This document shows, piece after piece, positions 56,286-64,000 of a DNA stretch of 64,000 nucleotides; the first letter of the stretch is position 1; every line of letters starts with the position of its first letter. The stretch is from NCBI GenBank assembly GCA_949128115.1, contig OX421964.1, positions 36,138,177 through 36,202,176 of the forward strand, given 5' to 3'. This DNA is from Anaspis maculata (taxonomy: Eukaryota; Arthropoda; Insecta; Coleoptera; Scraptiidae). Position numbers and translations under genes: made by a program. The notes beneath the pieces are model-generated. The model did not search any database. It saw nothing but the letters and a program-made list of their open reading frames with translations, and was not told the DNA's origin.

Positions 56286-57859
56286 TGATTTATAGTCAAA
56301 TTAACAACTCATTTATTTGTTTCTTAGGATTTTGCTTAATCACGGCAGGGCAGGGCGGGCCAAAAACTCTGCCGGCCCTCCTTCAAATTCTCCACTTTCA
56401 CTCCTTAGGGGCCCCATCTCACAATTCCGCCCAGGGCCCCCAATTCCCTTAGTCCGCCACTGGGTATTGGATAGGTATTATAGGTTTCCAAGTAGATATC
56501 CAGTACTTATATGTGAGATATCTCAATATAGAGTCCAAGACCTAATATCCATCCAGTTATGTAGGTCCAATACCTACATAATAGGAATAAACTCGGGAAT
56601 AAAGCAAGTGGTAGGTACTATACCGATATTTACCATATTGTAGTTAATTATAACCAACAGATAATGTTAACATTGCTCATCATTGTTGTTATTGTTCCAG
56701 TACATACTTATTATACCTCGACTTATACAAAACAATATTTTCTGTTCTGCAATTTTTAACATTGACTATTTCGTAGGAAAAAGTAGGTATACCTACCAAA
56801 CTTAAAGGATTTTGAGGTCGTGTAACGATCGAACCGAAAGTTAAGAATCATGGAATCACTGATCAGTGACCCACACATCATGGGATCACACAGAAAATCC
56901 GGTGTGAGTGAGTAGTTTATGTTTACAATGATAGAATAAGTTAGCTACTTACACAACTCACGTCACGTGTGATCTCTGTTTCATTATTGCGACACTGGCC
57001 AGGAAAACGAGACGGGAAATGGTTGGTTACTTTGTACTCCACTACCCAGAGAATCCACCAGAGAATGAATCCACTACCGTTGTTACCTCTATCGTCGCCT
57101 CTATCCACTACAATGAGACAATGACCAGCCTCGAGTCCTTGACCCTTGACCCATGGATGAGTGCAAGTGGGATGACAAGACCTGCACTCCAACATGCGGT
57201 AGGTAGTCCACCAGCTCTAAACGAAGAGCTTCCTAGTGGCCTAACCTTGTACCTTCAAGGCGCACCTCTCACGTTTTAATTCTCCCAGCAGTCCCAGTCC
57301 AGAGTGCAGTGCAGAGTGCAGAATATGTTTAGCCGTCTAGCGTTTAGCGCCGGTGTTCGCAGTCAACAAAATGACCGACCGCTAGACCGGTATTCGCGGT
57401 AGCGGTAGTCGTGATACAAACTATGTATATGCATAAATTCTATCGACTACATTTTCGCAAACTCTTTGAAGACCCGAAGGACCAAAGACCAAAGAAGGTA
57501 CGCCCCCGCCTGCCTTGTACAGGTGATCACGCGGGAATGCTCCCCCATGCTGGATGCATGTTTCCTCTGTGAGATTATTTGAAAAAGAAAAACTTTTCAT
57601 CCTCGAACAATTTTTCCCGTAGATTTTAAAATTAGAAGTTATAATATTTTACAACCTATAATATACAGGGTGTTGCAGAAAACTTTTTTTGTTGATATGC
57701 GACACCTGCAGGTAGGTATAAGTATATATTCGAATTGCAATCGATGTACATTATTTTTATTATGAATACAAATATAGGTACAGAGGGTGGTCCAGCTTGA
57801 ACGTCATTGAATTCAAGGATCGATAGAGAACCAAAAATGAAGAAACATATTTGAGAAAT

Positions 57860-58700
57860 GCCTAACAACGGAGATATAGCCCTTCAAAGTTGGAAATAAA
57901 TAATCGTTTTTTCCGCATAAATTTTGAACCGTTCAACCGATTTGATTCAAATGTAAATCAAAAGTTTACTGAAATTATGTTCTATCGAACAATAATAATG
58001 TGTTTTATGAAAAAAAATTCAAGGGCGGATAGATTAGAGGTGCCTCCTCTTTTTCTCCCTATTTTTCACCCTCCTAGTTATTTTTGAAAACTTCATTTTT
58101 TTTAATTCTACGTTCAATTTAGAAAAAAGTCACTTCTGCAAAATTTTCATTAGAGGCTTCGTTTAGGAGATATTTGGATTAGAAACTTTAGACAACATCC
58201 CGAAATCGCCACTTTCTAGAACCCAAATTGTTTATTCCCTGAAAATTTCTCGTTCCCCAAAAAAAATGGTGGCTTATCATCAACTTAGAAATTCTAGAAA
58301 TCATATTTCAGTTAAGAAATCATGAGTTTTTTTTATTTTAATTTTTAGACATTCGAAAGTGGTGCTTTCGAGATGTTTTCCAAACCTCAAACCCAAATAT
58401 CTCCTGAACGAAGCCTCTAATTGAAATTTTGCAATTAAGACTTTTTCTTCTAAATTGAACGTGAAATTCAAACATATGAATAGTTTTCAAAAATACAGGG
58501 GGGTGTAGAATATGGGGGGGGGGGAAAAGAGAGGGCACTCCCTAATATCCACCCTGAAACTTTTTTATGGAACACGTTATGGTTGTTCGACAAAAAATGA
58601 ATAATTTCAGTAAACTTTTGGTTCAAATTTGAATCAAATCAGTTGAACGGTTCAAAAGTTATGCGTAAAAAACGAATATTTATTTTCAACTTTGAAGCAC
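57860..58700. repeat. Palindromic element related to 20026-22660
   Basis: Arms about 57860-58220 and 58330-58700, centred near 58270. Both contain ggttcaa-agttatgc/gcataa-ttttgaacc, gtttactgaaattat and gaggcttcgtt-aggagatat sequence in opposite orientation. Confidence 0.75.
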
Positions 58701-59039
58701 GGGCGACGGGGGCGACCGCCCTGGGGACCCCACATGTTACTACAAATTTAGGGCCTTACAAATTCCGCAACGGAAATTCTTTAATTCCAAAATACTTATT
58801 TGTCGAATTACATAGGTAGGTATATCCATCTTGCTGCGTACAAATTATAAACTTTGTATTATTTTATTGAGCTGCGCGATGAATGTCCTGAAGTCTTTAT
58901 TAGATATCGTGTATTAATTTGATCAATTTAAAATAAACTAATAGACTTCCTTAGATCTTCCGATTGGACCATTTATTTTGCCCCCCCCCCCCTCCCTTTT
59001 ACTAAAAAAAAACACTAGAATGATTGAGAGAAAAACACC

Positions 59040-59070
59040 TTATTCATTATTATTATTATTATTATTATTC
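59040..59070 (+). repeat. ATT microsatellite
   Basis: About eight consecutive att units. Confidence 0.9.
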
Positions 59071-59079
59071 CGAGTTTTA

Positions 59080-59407
59080 TTCTTGATTATTACACACAAC
59101 GCACTTGATTATTAGACCTACAAGGATAATATTCACTTATCTAAATCCCAGTGTCAATGGCAACGGAATAAAATTGATGTAAACATCAAAATCTGACAGC
59201 TGTCACTTTGGACTTCTTTTTTGCAATAATCATCAAAATATCACTCGTGCTCGAGATTTTCCCAGATAATTTTGGCCCAGCGTTTCCCTCGGGCTGGTTG
59301 TCCCTAGATAAATGCTCTCCTCCTACGGAGTCGGGCATTTATCGCTACAACCAGCACTCGCGATCGCTAGGCCAAAATTATCGTGAAAATCCAAGAACTT
59401 GTGATAT
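59080..59407 (+). repeat. Tandem repeat, unit 1 (period about 330 bp)
   Basis: Contains caaggataatattcactta, tctgacagctgtcac and cgtgctcgagattttcccag. Its second half folds into a hairpin (ataattttggcc with ggccaaaattat; gataaatgc with gcatttatc). Confidence 0.85.
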
Positions 59408-59695
59408 TACTGTTCATTATTTCATACAACACACTTGAATATTGGACCTGCAAGGATAATATTCACTTATTCAAATCCCACTGTCATTGGCAACGGAAAA
59501 AATTTGATGTTAACAACAAAATCTGACAGCTGTCACTTCGGACTTCTTTTTTGCAATAATCATGAAGATATCACTCGTGCTCGAGATTTTCCCAGATAAT
59601 TTTGGACAGGCGTTTTCCTCGGGCTGATTGTCCCTGGATAAATAAAAATAAAATTATCGTGAAAATCTATAAGCACTTGTGATATTACTGTTGAT
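59408..59695 (+). repeat. Tandem repeat, unit 2
   Basis: Second, diverged copy offset by 330 bases, with part of the hairpin loop deleted. Confidence 0.85.
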
Positions 59696-59839
59696 TATAT
59701 CCTTAGGCTAAACTTGAGGCCTCCACAAAATACTGTCGCCCCATTCCTAAATCCGGCACTGACATAGACCCATAACTCGCCCCATAATCATGTTACACCA
59801 TACTTTACCCTAAATGAAACTTGGGTTCACAAATGAAAA

Positions 59840-59845
59840 TTTATT
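59840..59845 (-). promoter_or_regulatory. Probable poly(A) signal of CYP4 gene C
   Basis: AATAAA on the minus strand about 80 bases past the stop codon. Confidence 0.5.
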
Positions 59846-59923
59846 TTCAAAAATAAAAATGTACATAATTTTAGCCCTATAACAAACATAACCAGCACAT
59901 AAAAACAAAACATATAATGAAAA

Positions 59924-62868
59924 CTAAGTTCTACGGCGTAGGCCAACTTTAATACCACTGGTAGATTTGAGTATCGCTTCACTCACTAGCTGGAGAGCAT
60001 GTTCTGGAAACGCAGGCACCAGCTCGAATCGCCTCACAATTTTCGAGACTATGCATTTAATTTCCAGCATTGCAAATTTTTGACCTTGAAAGAATGTTCG
60101 TTATTTTCGATTTTTATACAGTAGGTACCTCTGCCTTGTAAGGTACTGCAAAATTTACCAATGCAATTCCTTGGTCCTGCACTAAACGGTATGTAGGCGT
60201 AAGGCAACCGCCCATCGATGTTGTTGAACCTGTCAGGATCAAACTTGTGAGGATCAGGGAAATACTTAGGATTCCTGTGCATTCCATACGCAAACAGCAG
60301 AAAAGTGACATCTTTAGGTATGACTTTTCCTTCTAAAATATTTATTATTACTTATAAATGCATGCAAAACATCTTATTTTTTGACATAGTACGTACCTGT
60401 ACTAGCTACTTACCGAACTCTACGTCCTCGTTCGTAGTTCGAAGGTACATTGCTACGGAAGGATAAAGCCTTAGGGTTTCTTTAATCACAAGTTCCAAGT
60501 ATTTCATCTCTTGTAAAACGTCGTAGGTGTATGCCTCATTGTTTTTAAACAAAGTTTTTTGTTCCGCCAGAACTTTGGTTTGAACCTCTGGATTATTAGC
60601 CAGACAGTACAAAGCGAAGCTGATGGCTGAAGTGGTAGTGTCGTGTCCTTCGAACATGAAAGTGTCGACCTCTTCGCGGATGTCTTCGTGTTTCAGGGGT
60701 TCACCGTCGACGGTTGACTGTAGCAAAATGTCCAGAAAGGGTATTTTCTTCTTGATTCCGACATCATCAACGTGCTCCGATTTGGATGGTTTGTTTTTGA
60801 ACTGTTTTCGTCGTTCATTGATGACGTTGTCGGTGAACTGATGAAGGATTTTCAAAGCTTTATTTTGCTTGTAGTAGTTCGGGGTTAGCGGGTAAAGGAA
60901 ATCGTACATTTCGATAGGTGACGTACTTCTGGCTACTGTAATCCTGCACATTTCTTTGACGCTAAGGACGTAGCTGGAATCGTAATTTTCTTGCGCATTT
61001 ACAGTTGTACCCATTGCACTCTCTGGAAACATTTAAACTTTCAGGACTTTTTTATACTTAGCTCGTTTTCAAGGTAAAAGAAGAAACACTTACCACATAT
61101 CACATCTAATGCATAAAGCGTAACGTAAGGGTAGATGTCGGTACTACCTTTTCCAACTTCTTTCTCTAATTTTTCCACAAGAACTTTACCGGCAGATTCA
61201 AAAGTTTCAACGAATTGCTCCAAGATCTTGAAGTGAAATGCTGGAGTTATCATTCTTCTTCGTTTCTTCCATTTGGGACCTAAAAACATGAGCTGGTGTT
61301 AAGCATTTTGTTGAAAAGGCATTTGTTAATTTTATTGTGAGTCGGGCTGCAAGCGTATCTTTACTCCGTCTCAGAATTTTTATATTTTTAAGAAAAATAC
61401 CTTTTTCGGATGTTCAGAAAGTGACTTTTTACTGTTTTGAAAAGCCGTCAAGAATGAGTATACTTTATTTTTTAACCTTTTCACTGCGTTTGCCATGCAC
61501 ATATAGGCGTAAATTTTTTTTTGTACCTTGGCTGCGTTCGACGAATTTACGCGCAAGGGCTTATATAAAATAAGAGCTTTTGTTTATACCTTCACTGGTC
61601 AACAGTCCAGTTCCTAGCCATGGCCTCAAGTACCAGTAATCATCAGATTTGTTCAAAATTTTTGTTGTGCTTAACACAAATTCCAACATTTTGTAATCAT
61701 TGATCAAGATAATTTTACGGAAAGGACCAATTTGAATCTTGACTATGTCTCCAAAATCCTTCAAATATCCCAGAAGCGTATCCAAGAATGCTGAAAAATC
61801 AAGTTTTATTATCAAGTAACAAGTTTCAAGCCAAAAAACCTGTCTCAACTACCCATGCATGAACCGCAAAATAAAATATGAAACTTTTGTTCTACTCCTG
61901 GAAAAGTGCATGTACTAATAAGGTACCTACTACACGACTACACCTTAATGTACACCCTAATGTACACTAACACTCAAGAGTCAAGAGCACGGAATTTCGT
62001 AGGTTATCAATTTTCGTCCTTCCAAAAAAGCGACAATCTCTTGCTTCATTGTGATTACGACCCCATACAATTAAACGTTTCCTGATGAATACATATTATA
62101 CTACTTATACGTAAGGATTTCTTCATTGCTATGTTTTGCTATTTTTTCTGGAATGATAAAAATTTTGATGACGAAATTTCTTGCTCTTTGGGTGTACTTG
62201 ATGCCAAATTAAAGAAAAAAGGCTGATGGGCCTAAACTGACATGGTAGATATTTTGCTAGTAAGCTAATTGGGCTGTCGAGCACCAATGCAAAATATGGA
62301 TTTCACTTCTTTACAACAATGTAGGAGCCTGGAAATTGCTTTCTTGGCTAATTTTGGCCTGCTGAGAATACAGCTCGTGCCAAGTTACAGGTGCAACACT
62401 GCAAAGTTGGGGCACAGAATGTTGGGGCCAGGGATCACGTTGGGACCATAGAGATGGGACAGCGGAGCTTGCCAAATACAGCCGCCTGATTGGTTGTTAT
62501 TCGTCGTTGTTATGGTTACATTGGTAGCCTAACTTACGGCGGTCGGAGCCCTAACTTGGTATCGAGCCGTGAAATTGTGATTTCATCACTCGTGTGATTT
62601 TTGGCGAGGCAAAGCCGAGAAGGCGAAAAATACCTATTTCACCATATTTTCGATAAAAAAAATGCAACTTCGGTATCATGCCTGTAATACCAATGACCAT
62701 TTTCTTACTTGCGGGTTTATTCACATCCAAAGCATTACCAACAAGTGGCAAAGGGTCCGGTCCGGGTATACCAGTGAAGTAATTGTGGTTTTTGTTGATA
62801 TTTTTGTAGCACCATATCAATAAGGCGATGACAGCTATAGCTGCTGCTAGTTCAGCTTGAAATGCCAT
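59924..62868 (-). CDS. CYP4: Cytochrome P450, CYP4 family (gene C)
   Basis: Complete, 496 residues. Six coding exons: 62868-62709, 61790-61590, 61279-61094, 61022-60414, 60332-60159 and 60084-59924. N-terminal anchor: [19 protein letters not shown]. Then [29 protein letters not shown] joined to [15 protein letters not shown], helix I EGHDTT (307-312), ETLR (364-367), and [10 protein letters not shown] with haem-ligand Cys 442. The C-terminus is [10 protein letters not shown]. All introns are phase 1. Relative to gene A only the phase-0 fourth intron is missing. Just upstream of the ATG is a splice acceptor (gtgttgcag), implying a 5'UTR exon further right. Same orientation as genes A and B, separated from B by 12.6 kb of transposons. 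Substrate unknown. Confidence 0.95.
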
Positions 62869-63706
62869 ATTCAATTTACCTGCAACACCAAGCAGATTAT
62901 CATATATTTGGTTTAAAAATACTTGGATAACCATTAAAAAAAAGAAGACATTACGCAATATCTCCCGTTCAATGTCGAAACAAATAATAAGTAAGCATAG
63001 AAATGATAATACATATAACTACCTACAAATTAATGTACGATCAGTAATGCTCACAGCTTAACTGTTTGTTGAATTAAGTACTTTCTACTAATTATTAAAA
63101 ATGACACTAAATTGATTATTCCAGGATTTTCCCCAAAATATATTACGGAAGTTTTTGTTATAAAATATTTAGGATATTGTGCCTCACCTGCATTGCCGCT
63201 CGATGTTCAAAATTAATGCCGATGGACAGACTCGCAACAGGTTGGGGTCCAAGGTTGATATTTTCCTCGATATTTTCCAACAAGGTCGGCGATGTCTTTC
63301 ACCGCAGATGAAGCTAAATCGTAGAATGGGATAATATAGTTGTTAGGTAGGTAGTAGGTAAGTACCTACTGTTGTTTTTACCCTCGTTTTAACCAAACCA
63401 AGTTAGGAAGACTTTAATCCCTTTAATCTAGAACAATTCCATTTCTTTACCTGTCTGAATAATATTAAGTACCTACCCACCTACAGCATACGACAGCATG
63501 AAAAAGTACATAGTAGGTAGGTAGGTACTTTGCGAGGTAATTGTTGTTTTTTTTTTGTGATAACAAGAGAACGAATTTTTATATACAGTCTGCTCCGTGG
63601 CAGGCTGGTGGTTTTTGAATCGCTAAATATACCTTTTGCGTGAAGGTACCGATTTTCAAAATTATAGATGCATTCAAATCTCGGAAGCTTTGGATTTATC
63701 ATATGG
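62869..63706. other. Upstream region of CYP4 gene C
   Basis: Expected to hold the 5'UTR exon and promoter of gene C. I cannot place them. Several taggtaggtac-type short repeats occur. Confidence 0.35.
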
Positions 63707-63720
63707 TTGTCATTACGACG

Positions 63721-63916
63721 GACCACTAGTCGAGTGGGATGCGCACCTGCTCGGCGAAGTGAGGCTCCGGGTTCGATTCTCGGTGATGTAAGTCTGGGTG
63801 TTGTGACGTAAAATTGGAATTTTTCTGTGTAACTGGAATTAATAAATGAAAATGACAAAACAAACTCCTATTGCCGTATGGGTGCCGAGAAGGAGGAAAA
63901 CATTATTATATTATTA
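63721..63916 (+). mobile_element. tRNA-derived SINE with 14-bp target duplication
   Basis: A box tagtcgagtggga (63728-63740), B box gggttcgattc about 30 bases later, then a non-tRNA body and an (ATT)-rich tail. Flanked by TTGTCATTACGACG at 63707-63720 and 63917-63930, a perfect 14-base duplication. The open frame on the opposite strand is incidental. Confidence 0.9.
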
Positions 63917-64000
63917 TTGTCATTACGACGAAAATGGAGCCGTGGTCAAGTCAAGAGCGGATTTAATGTTCCCACACACTGAAGCGGTGGCGGCGGTAGG

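Larger units (their letters stand above)
54823..56462. mobile_element. hAT-type element with 8-bp target duplication, nested insertions
   Basis: Terminal repeats cagtggcggactaaggg at 54823-54839 and inverted at 56446-56462, flanked by GGTATTGG on both sides (54815-54822 and 56463-56470). The 8-bp duplication and CAGTGGCGG ends are typical of hAT transposons. No transposase ORF seen. It has received a SINE and two smaller elements. Confidence 0.85.

Noticed and set aside
55937..56452. 171-codon plus-strand open frame
   Set aside because: It runs across nested hAT-type elements and into their inverted ends; low-complexity composition, no transposase motifs.
56941..57279. Overlapping open frames on both strands near 57 kb
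   Set aside because: No domain, splice context or conserved motif; cannot decide a strand.

Overview
This is nuclear DNA from an arthropod, almost certainly an insect. It is AT-rich, with spliced genes (GT-AG introns, AATAAA signals), cuticular chitin-binding exons, a cluster of CYP4 cytochromes P450, and intergenic and intronic DNA packed with DNA transposons, fold-back elements and tRNA-derived SINEs. A hemipteran (whitefly or psyllid type) would fit, but order and species cannot be fixed from the sequence alone. There are no bacterial operons, CRISPR arrays or rRNA genes, and I found no canonical tRNA gene.

Layout, left to right. (1) 1.3-4.2 kb, plus strand: three tandem 3'-terminal exons, each encoding a Rebers-Riddiford (chitin-binding_4) cuticle domain and ending in a GGLG tail. 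No 5' exon is visible in the window. (2) 5.7-10.3 kb, minus: a complete TMEM256/DUF423 membrane protein gene in three coding exons, with a 4 kb transposon-filled intron. (3) 10.6-11.3 kb, minus: RAMAC, the activator of the mRNA cap methyltransferase, only about 0.3 kb upstream of TMEM256. (4) 11.4-18.1 kb: no host gene; MITEs, a SINE, a 2.6 kb palindrome and a palindromic minisatellite. (5) 18.3-31.7 kb, plus: STAM (VHS-UIM-SH3-GAT endosomal ESCRT-0 adaptor), seven coding exons, 541 residues. (6) 32.1-37.4 kb, plus: a gamma-like subunit of mitochondrial NAD-isocitrate dehydrogenase, four exons, 386 residues, with a 1.67 kb near-perfect palindrome in its last intron. (7) 37.6-62.9 kb, minus: three intact CYP4 genes (495, 494 and 496 residues) in the same orientation, with 6, 3 and 5 coding introns at shared positions. 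(8) 47.6-59.7 kb, between the second and third P450: a transposon nest.

The host genes do not form one pathway. RAMAC acts in mRNA capping, STAM in endosomal sorting, the dehydrogenase in the TCA cycle, and the CYP4s in lipid, hormone or xenobiotic oxidation. Exon coordinates were derived by reading splice sites and checking that phases sum to a whole number of codons; this works for all six complete spliced genes.

The most unusual material is structural. It includes many long inverted repeats inside introns, UTRs and intergenic DNA; two hammerhead-ribozyme-like cores in and next to the P450 cluster; a MITE hairpin inside a P450 3'UTR; a triplicated short ORF inside the dehydrogenase intron; and the alternative-exon-like cuticle array.
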